The notes under the pieces are model-generated. The model did not search any database. It was not told the DNA's origin and saw only the letters and a list, made by a program, of their open reading frames with translations. A stretch of DNA of 64,000 nucleotides. Source: Methylocystis sp. B8. Its GTDB lineage: Bacteria > Pseudomonadota > Alphaproteobacteria > Rhizobiales > Beijerinckiaceae. Made by a program: the position numbers and the translations under genes. The stretch lies in assembly GCF_005771425.1 (NCBI RefSeq), contig NZ_VBTZ01000001.1, positions 828,501 through 892,500 of the forward strand. The letters run 5' to 3'. This document shows, piece by piece, positions 54,086 to 64,000 of this stretch (position 1 is its first letter; the number at the start of each line of letters is the position of its first letter).

Positions 54086-55084
54086 ATGCGCAACGCGCTT
54101 CTTGGCGGCGCGCTATTCGCGCTCTTATTCTCGGCATCTGTCGCCGCAGAAGAACTCGGCGCGCCGAGCGCGAAGTTCTGGTCGGCGCCGCAAGTCGACG
54201 CGTTGCCTTACGATGCGCATAGCGAGCTCATCCGCCATGGGCGCGATCTTATCACCGCGACCTATTCGCATATCGGTCCCGACATGCCGGACCGCGCGCA
54301 GCGCTTTGCGGGCGACAATCTCGCTTGCGGCAATTGCCATCTCGACGCCGGCGTAAAGAAATTCGGCCTGCCGCTCTTTGGCCTCGCGGAGGATTTCCCC
54401 GCCTATAGCGCGCGCGCCGGCGCAAAGATCAACCTTCAAGACCGCATCAATTCATGCATGACGCGCAGCATGAACGGACGTCCGCTGCCGGTCTCTTCGC
54501 CACAGATGCGCGCGATCGTCGCTTATATTCAGTTTCTGTCGACCGGCGTGCGCAAGGGCGAGAAGCTCTCGGGGCTTGGCGCAGGAACCATGCCGGAGCT
54601 CGACCGCGCCGCCGACCCCGCGAGGGGGCGCGACGTCTATCAGGCGCGTTGCATCGGCTGCCATAATGTCGATGGCGCCGGCGTGCAGAACAGCCTGCCG
54701 GGACTTGGCGCCGGCTACGCCTTTCCGCCGCTCTGGGGCTCGGACAGTTTCAACGACGGCGCCGGCATGGCGCGGCTCATCACTGCGGCGAATTTCGTCC
54801 ATTCCAACATGCCGGACGGCGTCGACTATCTGCATCCGCGGCTCTCGCCTGAAGAGGCCTGGGACGTCGCGGCGCTGATGATCTCGAGGCCGAGGCCGCA
54901 TCGCGCTGGGCTCGAAAGGGATTTTCCCGACCTCCTGCAAAAGCCGATCGACGCGCCTTACGGCCCCTATGCCGACGGCTTCTCCGAAGCGCAGCATAAA
55001 TACGGTCCCTATGGGCCGATTAGAGAAAAGCTGAAGGAAATCGAGAAGCAGAGGGGCGAGGTGAGCAATCCCAATGTGAGATAG
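54086..55084 (+). CDS. Dihaem c-type cytochrome, TsdA-like
   Basis: 332 residues with signal peptide (cleavage near ASVAA). Two haem-binding motifs are present: ACGNCHLDAG and RCIGCHNVDGAG. RINSCMTRSMNGRPLPVSS between them carries a cysteine and resembles the region supplying the Cys ligand of haem 1 in thiosulfate dehydrogenase TsdA. If so, it would oxidise thiosulfate to tetrathionate (or reduce tetrathionate) in the periplasm. GGAG precedes the ATG, four bases after dcd. No other sulfur-oxidation genes are visible, so substrate is uncertain. Confidence 0.75.
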   Translation: MRNALLGGALFALLFSASVAAEELGAPSAKFWSAPQVDALPYDAHSELIRHGRDLITATYSHIGPDMPDRAQRFAGDNLACGNCHLDAGVKKFGLPLFGLAEDFPAYSARAGAKINLQDRINSCMTRSMNGRPLPVSSPQMRAIVAYIQFLSTGVRKGEKLSGLGAGTMPELDRAADPARGRDVYQARCIGCHNVDGAGVQNSLPGLGAGYAFPPLWGSDSFNDGAGMARLITAANFVHSNMPDGVDYLHPRLSPEEAWDVAALMISRPRPHRAGLERDFPDLLQKPIDAPYGPYADGFSEAQHKYGPYGPIREKLKEIEKQRGEVSNPNVR

Positions 55085-55223
55085 CGTCGAACGTGGGTGT
55101 GGCTCGTTTGCAACAGATTACTTGCAATCGCGAATCGCCTTTAAAAACACTCTTCAACTTTGGCGGCCGACCGCTGAGAATAAGCTGTCTTGATCTGATT
55201 ATCATACACGAGCCGCCTCCTCC

Positions 55224-57704
55224 ATGGACAGTCGTTATCCGACCGCCGTCTCCCTTTTCGCGCTCGCGGCCGGTCTGACGATTCTTTGTCTGGGCGAGGC
55301 CGCCGCTCAGACGGCATTGCCGACAATCAATGTTGGCGGACACGCGGCGAGGCGAACGACGCATAGGCAGGCGGCGCATCCGCAAGGCCCTGCGCGGCCA
55401 ACCACGCTTGTCGAAGTCGCGCCGGGGCCCTCTGGACAGTCGTCCGAAAACGATACCGCGCTCGGGCCGAAAATCGACTATCCCGCCGGCCCAAAGGAAA
55501 TGACGTCGTCGAGCGAGAGGTTTTTCACCGGCGGACAAGTCAACGCGATTCCCTTCTATCGTCCCGGCGAAGCGCTCGAAGTCGTGCCCGGTCTCGCGGT
55601 GACGCAGCACAGCGGCGAGGGCAAAGCCAACCAATATTATCTGCGCGGCTTCGATCTCGATCACGGCACTGATCTCGCGCTTTATCTCGACGGCATGCCG
55701 CTCAATATGCGCACCCATGGCCACGGCCAGGGGTATGCGGACGCCAATTTCGTCATGCCGGAATTGCTCGCGTCGGTGGATGCGCGAAAGGGTCCGTACA
55801 ACGTCGAGGATGGCGACTTCTCGAACGCCGGCACCATCCGCATGCAGTATCTGAACCGCGTGCCCACGGGCGTGTTCACGACCAGCGCCGGCGAATTTGG
55901 ATTCGCGCGCCAGTTCGGCATGAAGTCATGGGCGTTCATGGACGGCGACATTCTCGGCGCCGCGGAAGCGTCCGTTTATGACGGGCCGTGGCTTGTGCCG
56001 AACAGAGTGCGCAAGATCAACGCAGTGATGCGCTGGATTCGCGGCACGGAGCATGACGGCGTTGGCATCACCGGCATGGCGTACGCCAACCGCTGGAATT
56101 CGACGGACCAGATTCCGTTGCGCGCCGTCGAGCAGGGATTGATGTCACGCTGGGGGACGATGAACCCGACCGACGGCGGCGACACGACGCGATTCAGTAT
56201 CTCCGGTCACTGGGCTCAGCTCAGCGAAACGAACTATTCTCGCATCGAAGGCTACGCCGTCCATTCGACCTTGGATTTGTTCAACGACTTTACCTATTTT
56301 CTGAATCATCCCGAGCTTGGCGACCAGTTTCGCCAGTTCGATCGTCGAACGATGATCGGTTCGAACGGCGTTCACGGCATCCGGTTCAACATGGCGGAAA
56401 CGCCGTTTGAATTGCGCTTCGGTTATCAGACGCGTTACGACGACATTCGCGTTGGGTTGCAGGACACTTACGTGCGCAGGCCCTACGATGCGATACGCAA
56501 CGATCATGTGGGCGAAGCGAGCCTTGGCCTATTCAGCGACGTCAAGACGAAATGGGCTCCCTGGCTGACGACCGTCGTCGGCGCGCGTTGGGACTATTAT
56601 TGGGCAAGCGTTGGCGGACTTCAGAATTATTGGGCTTCGCCCATTGTCGGTTTCGTCGGCGACAATCCGGCTCAACCGGTCCATCTATGGACCGCCCCGT
56701 TCAACAACGGAGCGAGCACGGGACAACTGCTTAGCCCCAAGGCGTCGGTGATCATCAATCCATTCGACGACAGAACCGATTTCTATCTCAACTTCGGGCG
56801 CGGATTCCACTCGACTGACGCGCGCGGCACGACGCAGACCTTCTCAACGACCGAAGCGTCGGACGATCTCGGCTATGTGTTCGCGCAACGTCGGCCGCTG
56901 CTTTCGCCATCAACCGGCGCCGAAGTCGGCATGAAGACCAGAGCGATCGACGGCCTGGAATCAGCGTTGACGCTCTTCTGGATCAAGCTCCAGTCGGAAA
57001 ATGTTTTTGCCGGCGACGAAGGCAATACGGTGTTTGGCCCGCCGAGCCGCCGCATCGGAGTTGAATTCACCAATCATTATCGGCCGGTCTCGTGGTTGGG
57101 ATTCGAAGGCGACCTGACCATGACCGATGCGCGGTTCCTTGGCTTCGATAGGGATCAGGCGGACCTCTACCTTCAGCTGCTTCAGCCTGACGCGCTGCCT
57201 TGGGGCACGTTCCTTGGCAACAAGCCAGGGAACTTCCTGATCAACGCCGCGCCGATCATCGCGACGGCGGTTCTGGAATTGGGCGAGCCGACAGGCTGGT
57301 TTGGCGCGCTCAAATATCGCTACATCGGCCCGCGCGCTTTGACCGAGGACGGCTTTTTCAAAAGCCCTGCGATCGGCACGGTGAATGCGCGCATAGGCTA
57401 TCGCTGGAAAGAGGGTTGGAAGTTCCAGCTCGACGTCTTCAACATGCTGAACTCCCGTTCGCAGTTGATCGCCTATGGCTATGGCTCTCTGATCGGAACG
57501 GATTTGCTCTACCGGGCCTGCAACGGCGTCATCGCCGCGCCGGCGACGAACGCTAATTGCGCCGTCGGGAGGATGGATGTCCATGCGCATCCGATCGAGC
57601 CGCCGGCGTGGCGTCTGACTTTCGGCGGACCGATCGAATTTGATCCATCGGTCAAAGGCCCGGACCTCATGGAGCCGTTCAATCTCGTAAGATTTTGGGA
57701 GTGA
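55224..57704 (+). CDS. TonB-dependent outer-membrane receptor 2
   Basis: 826 residues. Signal peptide ends near LGEAAAQ; the mature start TALPTINVGGHAA repeats that of receptor 1. The plug includes PGEALEVVPGLAVTQHSGEG, NQYYLRGFDLDHGTDLALYL, DGMPLNMRTHGHGQGYADAN and SVDARKGPYNVEDGDFSNAG; the barrel has GFEGDLTMTDARFLGFD and ends RLTFGGPIEFDPS. The His/Gly motif THGHGQG may help binding. Substrate unknown. No Shine-Dalgarno is obvious at the ATG. Confidence 0.87.
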   Translation: MDSRYPTAVSLFALAAGLTILCLGEAAAQTALPTINVGGHAARRTTHRQAAHPQGPARPTTLVEVAPGPSGQSSENDTALGPKIDYPAGPKEMTSSSERFFTGGQVNAIPFYRPGEALEVVPGLAVTQHSGEGKANQYYLRGFDLDHGTDLALYLDGMPLNMRTHGHGQGYADANFVMPELLASVDARKGPYNVEDGDFSNAGTIRMQYLNRVPTGVFTTSAGEFGFARQFGMKSWAFMDGDILGAAEASVYDGPWLVPNRVRKINAVMRWIRGTEHDGVGITGMAYANRWNSTDQIPLRAVEQGLMSRWGTMNPTDGGDTTRFSISGHWAQLSETNYSRIEGYAVHSTLDLFNDFTYFLNHPELGDQFRQFDRRTMIGSNGVHGIRFNMAETPFELRFGYQTRYDDIRVGLQDTYVRRPYDAIRNDHVGEASLGLFSDVKTKWAPWLTTVVGARWDYYWASVGGLQNYWASPIVGFVGDNPAQPVHLWTAPFNNGASTGQLLSPKASVIINPFDDRTDFYLNFGRGFHSTDARGTTQTFSTTEASDDLGYVFAQRRPLLSPSTGAEVGMKTRAIDGLESALTLFWIKLQSENVFAGDEGNTVFGPPSRRIGVEFTNHYRPVSWLGFEGDLTMTDARFLGFDRDQADLYLQLLQPDALPWGTFLGNKPGNFLINAAPIIATAVLELGEPTGWFGALKYRYIGPRALTEDGFFKSPAIGTVNARIGYRWKEGWKFQLDVFNMLNSRSQLIAYGYGSLIGTDLLYRACNGVIAAPATNANCAVGRMDVHAHPIEPPAWRLTFGGPIEFDPSVKGPDLMEPFNLVRFWE

Positions 57705-57724
57705 GGGGGGTTGCGGAAAGGCTT

Positions 57725-57902
57725 CCTCATCCTGAGGAGCGCCCGCAAGTCGCGGGTTTACCCGACTTGCGGATGTAATGTCGATCTCGGGCAGGCCCGA
57801 GATCGAAGGCGCGTCTCGAAGGACGAGGAAGTCTTTTTCCGCGCAAGTTTTCCTCACCCTCGTGCTTCGAGACGGCTCCTGGGGAGCCTCCTCAGCATGA
57901 GG
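57725..57902. repeat. Paired palindromic elements, locus 3
   Basis: 57725-57828 (CCTCATCCTGAGG ... GTCTCGAAGGACGAGG) and 57858-57902 (CCTCGTGCTTCGAGACGG ... CCTCAGCATGAGG) are opposed copies of the elements at 19728-19876 and 25376-25503. The first here carries extra inner stems (GCAAGTCG ... CGACTTGC, and ATCTCGGGC ... GCCCGAGAT). Confidence 0.75.
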
Positions 57903-57946
57903 TGAGGAAAACGGGCGACACCAGGCTGGACCGGATCGCTGTTCCG

Positions 57947-57975
57947 TTGAAACTCACCGCCCGCCGCGTTACACA
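57947..57975 (+). promoter_or_regulatory. Possible promoter of tRNA-Gly
   Basis: TTGAAA (57947-57952) and TACACA (57970-57975) are 17 bases apart, with the tRNA 5' end 9 bases downstream. Confidence 0.4.
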
Positions 57976-57983
57976 AGGAGGGC

Positions 57984-58058
57984 GCGGGCGTAGTTCAGGG
58001 GTAGAACGTCAGCTTCCCAAGCTGAATGTCGTGGGTTCGATTCCCATCGCCCGCTCCA
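57984..58058 (+). tRNA. tRNA-Gly (anticodon CCC)
   Basis: A 75-base cloverleaf including encoded CCA. Acceptor stem GCGGGCG / CGCCCGC with discriminator T; D arm TAGTTCAGGGGTAGAAC; anticodon stem TCAGC / GCTGA with loop TTCCCAA (anticodon CCC at 58016-58018); T arm GTGGGTTCGATTCCCAT. It reads GGG glycine codons. Palindromic repeats lie just upstream; aroA is downstream. Confidence 0.96.
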
Positions 58059-58143
58059 ACTTCCCCAGCAAGGCGCGAGAAACACCGCCCTGAGCGCCGG
58101 CCGCCGCTGTTGAGCATCCCCTCCAAAAGTGCGAAGCGGATAG

Positions 58144-60143
<2,000 letters not shown>

Positions 60144-60177
60144 AGGCCGGTCCTTCTCACGGCGCTTGATCGCTCCG

Positions 60178-61302
60178 TCACACTGGAGCCTCTTCAACCA
60201 GCTGCAGCGTAAAATTCTGCGTCGCTGCGAGAAGCGCGACAATCTGGGATTGCCTGTTCGAGCCTGTTTTCGCGAAGACCGACTTCACCTGGCTGCGGAC
60301 GGTGCTCAACTTCACCTTGTGACGCTCTGCGATCTGATCGAGCGTCAGTCCCTCGGCGAGACTTCCCGCGACGCGCGCTTCGGTCGGCGTCAAATCGAAG
60401 AGGCTTTGCACCAATGCGGCGTCCAGCGCGGATGGCCGCGAAAGGGGTGTCACAGCAAGCACGCCGAGGCCGCCGCCGAAAAGATCGCGCGCATTGCCGG
60501 TGACGGGGATCAGATGCATCACCACCGGACGATCGCCGGCGCCTTTTGAAGGAAAGGAGCGTACCGACGCCGCCGCAGGATCGCCGAGATCGGCAATAGC
60601 GCGTCGCAGCAGTTTGTCCGCCGCGGGCTCGATGAGCGCAATGCGGTCGCGCGGCATCCAGACATGATGAGAGGCGAGTTCCTCGATCAACCCATTGGCG
60701 GCGAGCACGCGGCCTTCGACATCCAGTATCGCCGCCGGGACGCCGAGCGTTGCGAGCGCTTCAGTGGCCGATCGCAGTCGCTCAAGTCGCCAACGCGCGG
60801 CGAGCAGACCGGCGCGCGCGAGATGCGGCCGCAGCGCGTCGAGGCGCGCGAGTTCGGCGGGCCCGAACGGCGGCTCTCCCTTTCGCCGCTTGATCTGAAA
60901 CACGACGAGATCGCCATTGGGAATCGGCACGGCGGTCGCGGTGCAATGATGAATGCCGTTGGGCGCGCACCACTCCTTTATGACCGGCTCCTCGGCATAT
61001 TCCTCTTCGGTAAAGCCTTCCTGAAAGCCTTCCTGATCGGTGACGAAACCGGCGCGATTGAATGCGAGGAGCCGGCTCAGAACCTGGCTTCGCTCAAGAC
61101 CGCCGCTGCTGAAGAACGCGTCCGCGCCTTTTTCCAGAGCGCTTGAACAGCGCCAGCCGAGCCAAGCGTCAGCGCGACGGGCGATGAGCGCGCCGCCGGC
61201 GGCTTCCACAACCTTGGCGATGTCATGCATGATCCGTGGCCAGCAATCGGGCTCGGCGGCGGCTTCGTAGATGTCGTCGACGATCGATTCGAAATCTGGC
61301 AT
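60178..61302 (-). CDS. LuxR-type HTH transcriptional regulator
   Basis: 374 residues. The C-terminal ~65 residues are a LuxR/GerE helix-turn-helix (LTPTEARVAGSLAEGLTLDQ, then IAERHKVKLSTVRSQVKSVF). The middle has a PAS-like part (VPAAILDVEGRVLAANGLIE), and the N-terminal ~150 residues resemble no domain I can name. There is no receiver domain, so it is not a two-component regulator. ATG 61302 is chosen; a TTG at 61314 would add four residues. Signal and targets unknown. Confidence 0.82.
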   Translation of the reverse strand: MPDFESIVDDIYEAAAEPDCWPRIMHDIAKVVEAAGGALIARRADAWLGWRCSSALEKGADAFFSSGGLERSQVLSRLLAFNRAGFVTDQEGFQEGFTEEEYAEEPVIKEWCAPNGIHHCTATAVPIPNGDLVVFQIKRRKGEPPFGPAELARLDALRPHLARAGLLAARWRLERLRSATEALATLGVPAAILDVEGRVLAANGLIEELASHHVWMPRDRIALIEPAADKLLRRAIADLGDPAAASVRSFPSKGAGDRPVVMHLIPVTGNARDLFGGGLGVLAVTPLSRPSALDAALVQSLFDLTPTEARVAGSLAEGLTLDQIAERHKVKLSTVRSQVKSVFAKTGSNRQSQIVALLAATQNFTLQLVEEAPV

Positions 61303-61428
61303 GTGTAAGTCCAACAGCTTAAAGGGCTAATTGGCTACTTTGGAGCAAGCGTCGGCATTCGTCCACTTGCGCCGAATGCGTCCCGGCTGATCCGCCGGCC
61401 GGAGAGCTGGCCCTGCTAAGCGAAGTTG

Positions 61429-62379
61429 ATGACATCCAAAAAACAACGCGTTTTCCGTTTTGCGCCATCGCCGAACGGCTACCTGCATCTTGGCCATGCC
61501 TACTCGGCGCTTTTGAATTTCGATCTCGCGCGTGACTGCGGCGGGCGCTTTCTGTTGCGCATCGAGGATATCGATAGGGGCCGCGCGCGACCCGAGTTTG
61601 AGGCTGCGATCTATGAGGATCTCGCCTGGCTTGGACTCGACTGGGAGCGCCCGGTCCGCCGACAGTGCGAGCATTTCGGCGCCTACGCGCGCGCGCTCGA
61701 GCGTCTTGACGAGATGGGCCTCATTTACGCTTGCGACTGCAAGCGCTCCGACATCGCGCGTGCGACGGCGGCACAGGCGCACTGGCCGCGCGATCCGGAC
61801 GGATCGCCGCTCTACCCCGGGACATGCCGCACGAAGCCCCGTCGTCCGGCGCGCGAGGTCCTCGCAAAGGGCGGCGTCGCGTTGCGGCTCGACATGCGTC
61901 TGGCGTCGACTCTCGCGGGGCGGGGGCTGACGTGGCGGGAATTCGGCGACGTTTCGCCGTCATTGCGAGGAGGCGTAGTCGACGAAGCAATCCAGGCGAG
62001 GACTCATAGCTCTGGATTGCTTCGCTGCGCTCGCAATGACGGGGAGGGGACGGCGATCGCCGCCGATCCCGCGCAATGGGGCGACGTGGTTCTCGCGCGC
62101 AAGGACACGCCGGCGAGCTACCACATCGCCGTCGTCGTCGACGATGCGCTGCAGGGCGTGACGGACGTCGTGCGCGGCAAGGATTTGTTTGAGGCGACAA
62201 GCTTGCATCGCCTGCTGCAACATCTGCTCGGCCTGTCGGCGCCGAACTATCTGCACCATGATCTCATTATGGACGAGAAGGGCGAGAAGCTTGCGAAGAG
62301 CGTGGCGTCGACCGCGCTGCGCGCCTTGCGGACGCGTGGCTGGACGCCGGCAGACGTGCGCCGGCGGATAGGACTATAG
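61429..62379 (+). CDS. gluQ: Glutamyl-Q tRNA(Asp) synthetase with an in-frame palindromic-repeat insertion
   Basis: 316 residues. A truncated GluRS paralogue that glutamylates queuosine in tRNA-Asp. RFAPSPNGYLHLGHAYSALL holds the HIGH-like motif and GEKLAKSVAS the KMSKS-like motif; CDCKRSDIARA and PGTCRTK are zinc-site regions. Codons 177-205 (61958-62041) come from an 84-base palindromic repeat, read as PSLRGGVVDEAIQARTHSSG and LLRCARNDG. The family usually runs without this insert between the WREF region and DPAQWGDVVLARKD, which is intact here. ATG 61429 is chosen; a TTG precedes it. Confidence 0.9.
   Translation: MTSKKQRVFRFAPSPNGYLHLGHAYSALLNFDLARDCGGRFLLRIEDIDRGRARPEFEAAIYEDLAWLGLDWERPVRRQCEHFGAYARALERLDEMGLIYACDCKRSDIARATAAQAHWPRDPDGSPLYPGTCRTKPRRPAREVLAKGGVALRLDMRLASTLAGRGLTWREFGDVSPSLRGGVVDEAIQARTHSSGLLRCARNDGEGTAIAADPAQWGDVVLARKDTPASYHIAVVVDDALQGVTDVVRGKDLFEATSLHRLLQHLLGLSAPNYLHHDLIMDEKGEKLAKSVASTALRALRTRGWTPADVRRRIGL
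61958..62041. repeat. 84-base palindromic repeat inside gluQ
   Basis: Arms CGTCATTGCGAG ... GACGAAGCAATCCAG and CTGGATTGCTTCG ... CTCGCAATGACG are inverted around GCGAGGACTCATAGCT. Length 84 is 28 codons, with no stop in the reading frame of gluQ. The sequence type (CGTCATTGCGAG ... AAGCAATCCAG) is typical of dispersed rhizobial palindromes. Confidence 0.85.
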
Positions 62380-62477
62380 AACCTGACGGCGTCCCCATGT
62401 GCGTCGCCGCACGAACATTCTCTCCGGCTTCCCATAGCTTTGGATCATCGAATTCTGATGCGCCAGGGGAGACCAAA

Positions 62478-62744
62478 ATGTTTGAGATCATCCAGAGACT
62501 GATTGATCAGGAAGTCCAGATCAGCGTTCCGGCGTCAAATCTGACCCCGCGCGCCAATCTCTATGAGCTGGGAATGACGCCCTACACCGCGATCCGTTTG
62601 CTGCTCGCGATCGAGCGTGAATTTCGGGTCGAATTCGCCCGCGACTCGCTCACCCGTGAGACGATGGCGACGATGGAGAACATCGTCCGCGGCGTGCGCG
62701 CGGCCCAGTTTGCTCCGGCCTACGAATGGCGTGACGCCGCTTGA
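62478..62744 (+). CDS. Acyl-carrier-protein-like protein lacking the carrier serine
   Basis: 88 residues with the ACP fold pattern: LTPRANLYELGMTPYTAIRL and LLLAIEREFRVEFARDSLTR. In ordinary ACPs the motif is LGxDSL, with Ser holding phosphopantetheine; here it reads LGMTPY, with Pro in place of Ser, so it cannot be loaded in the usual way. GGGGAG is upstream of the ATG. It may act as a scaffold or partner protein. The gene starts 98 bases after gluQ. Confidence 0.72.
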   Translation: MFEIIQRLIDQEVQISVPASNLTPRANLYELGMTPYTAIRLLLAIEREFRVEFARDSLTRETMATMENIVRGVRAAQFAPAYEWRDAA

Positions 62745-62787
62745 AGAGATCGCGGCGCGTCGCATGCGCGCCGGTAGTCGCAAAACA

Positions 62788-64000
62788 TTATTTCGACTGG
62801 CGCGTCGCGACCTTGGCGTCGTTATTGGGCGCTCTGGCCATAAGACCATCGATGCGATCGCGCTCTTTCTTGAATTCGGCGAGAAGCCGGCCCTCGATCT
62901 CACGCGTTCGCGCGAGCTTCACGCGCATCGGATCGACGAAATGGCCGTTGACCATGACCTCGTAGTGGAGATGCGGTCCGGTCGATAAGCCGGTAGATCC
63001 CAGGAAGCCAATGACCTGGCCCTGTTTGACGCGCATCCCTTCCTTCACGCTGCGCGCAAAGCCTGACATGTGGTTATAGGTCGTGATGTAGCCATTGGCG
63101 TGCTGGATCTCCACGCGCCGCCCATAGCCTGAATCCCATTGCGCCTTGATCACCGTCCCGTTGCCGGCCGCAAGAATCGGCGTGCCGATCGGCGCCGCCC
63201 AGTCGACGCCCGTGTGCATCTTGTAGTAGCCGAGGATCGGATGACGGCGCATGCCAAAGCCTGATCGCGTCTCGCCGAGAGCGATTGGCTTGCGCACGAG
63301 GAATTTGCGGCTCGAACGGCCGTTATCGTCGTAATAGTCGAGTAGGCCGTCGTCCGGGGTATAGAAGCGATAGTAGCGATATGTCTCGTTGCGAGTCGTT
63401 AGCGATGCATAGAGCAGCGCGTCTCTGCCGGCGGTCGAGCCTTCCTCCGCTTCGTCGTAGAAGACGTCGAGCGCATCGCCGCCAGCGACCGCGCGCTGAA
63501 GATCGACGTCGTTTGCGAAGACTCGCACGATCTCATTGATGATCGGCTTCGGAATCTGCTGCTTGAGAGCGGTTTCATAGAGGGAATCGTAAAGGCGCAT
63601 CGCGCCTTCGTCCTCGTCGATCTCATTTTGCGACTTTGACCCGGCATCTTTGGCGAAAGACGTCGGCCCGGTCGGCGTCTGCACGAACGTGCCCTTGTCT
63701 GTCGCCGCAACGATCGATTCGATAGTTTCGTCGTTGTAGACCGACACGCGGGCGAGTTGCATATTTTTGCCGGAGCCATCGAAGTCTGCAAAGAGCAGCT
63801 TGACGCGCTGGCCTTCGCGCACGGGTTCGCCGCGCTTGTTCTTGAAGGCGGCGGCCACCGCGGCGGCGCGGTCTTTGGGCGCGCCGCCGCTATCCAAAAC
63901 GTCGGCGAGCGTCTGGCCGCGTTTTACGACGACAAGCTTCTCTTCCATCTGAGTCGGTTGCGGCGTGTCGCGCGGCGCCACGGTGACGTTTTCCGCCACC
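62788..64000 (-). CDS. M23-family peptidoglycan endopeptidase (C-terminal part, cut by window edge)
   Basis: About 403 visible residues. A LysM/OapA-like segment (EKLVVVKRGQTLADVLDSGG) is followed by a beta domain (~60-230) and an M23 zinc-metallopeptidase domain (~245-370) with GFGMRRHPILGYYKMHTGVD (first His, Asp of HxxxD), and GLSTGPHLHYEVMVNGHFVD (HxH). It cleaves peptidoglycan cross-links in the periplasm. The visible start codon GTG at 63999 is probably internal, since homologues are longer; the gene likely continues beyond the edge. The tail is Lys/Arg-rich. Confidence 0.9.
   Translation of the reverse strand, partial: VAENVTVAPRDTPQPTQMEEKLVVVKRGQTLADVLDSGGAPKDRAAAVAAAFKNKRGEPVREGQRVKLLFADFDGSGKNMQLARVSVYNDETIESIVAATDKGTFVQTPTGPTSFAKDAGSKSQNEIDEDEGAMRLYDSLYETALKQQIPKPIINEIVRVFANDVDLQRAVAGGDALDVFYDEAEEGSTAGRDALLYASLTTRNETYRYYRFYTPDDGLLDYYDDNGRSSRKFLVRKPIALGETRSGFGMRRHPILGYYKMHTGVDWAAPIGTPILAAGNGTVIKAQWDSGYGRRVEIQHANGYITTYNHMSGFARSVKEGMRVKQGQVIGFLGSTGLSTGPHLHYEVMVNGHFVDPMRVKLARTREIEGRLLAEFKKERDRIDGLMARAPNNDAKVATRQSK

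Noticed and set aside
57984..58058. tRNA-Gly as an integration site of a mobile island
   Set aside because: No integrase gene and no direct repeat of the tRNA 3' end was found nearby; neighbouring genes are core.

Overview
The window is GC-rich and carries no phage or transposase genes. It looks like chromosomal core DNA of an alphaproteobacterium of the order Rhizobiales (Hyphomicrobiales). The evidence is rpsT next to dnaA, an ActS/ActR (RegB/RegA) pair, MmcB, CP4-like aroA followed by cmk, a phasin-like gene and rhizobial-type intergenic palindromes. A Tat-exported copper-storage protein with 13 cysteines (Csp1 type) beside a CusF-like copper chaperone, and an MmoC-like reductase, point to a type II methanotroph (Methylocystis/Methylosinus). 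That placement is inference; no methane monooxygenase genes are in view.

Layout. 1-5.2 kb: a truncated D-amino-acid transaminase, a GCS2-type ligase coupled to an M14/AstE-like hydrolase, the csp1-cusF copper operon and a DUF938 methyltransferase. 5.2-13.1 kb: an EEP nuclease, a Crp-like regulator, then a TPR/beta-barrel, FecR-domain, CHASE2-adenylate cyclase cluster and an HD-domain protein. 13.1-19.5 kb (minus strand): an L,D-transpeptidase, two envelope proteins, and nsrR-hcp-reductase for nitrosative stress with two NsrR-like operators. 19.5-25.5 kb: repeats, proB, a phasin-like protein, a BLUF photoreceptor, small proteins, and pncA/pncB for NAD salvage. 25.5-36.6 kb: gyrB, a GST and recF (minus), coaBC-dut-rrf2, an enoyl-CoA hydratase, rpsT and dnaA (plus). 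36.7-46.7 kb: an orphan polyamine-type binding protein, mmcB, actS/actR, two complex I assembly-factor homologues beside yajC-secD-secF, argE and apaG. 46.8-57.7 kb: a TonB receptor flanked by three small cysteine-rich exported paralogues, metZ, a dCTP deaminase, a TsdA-like dihaem cytochrome and a second TonB receptor. 57.7-64 kb: repeats, tRNA-Gly(CCC), aroA-cmk, a LuxR-type regulator, gluQ carrying an in-frame palindromic repeat, an ACP-like protein without the carrier serine, and a truncated M23 endopeptidase.

Possible links between genes: copper storage (Csp1), periplasmic copper binding (CusF) and the TonB/Cys-rich cluster could together serve copper handling. The Crp-like protein keeps its cyclic-nucleotide pocket residues and lies near the CHASE2 cyclase, which sits behind a FecR protein and an outer-membrane barrel, suggesting envelope sensing. 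NsrR probably controls itself and hcp, with the MmoC-like reductase feeding electrons to Hcp.

Palindromic repeats fill most of the larger gaps, and one has entered a coding sequence. No CRISPR array, rRNA or insertion sequence was seen. Start codons were chosen by Shine-Dalgarno spacing and coupling; many differ from the longest possible frame.
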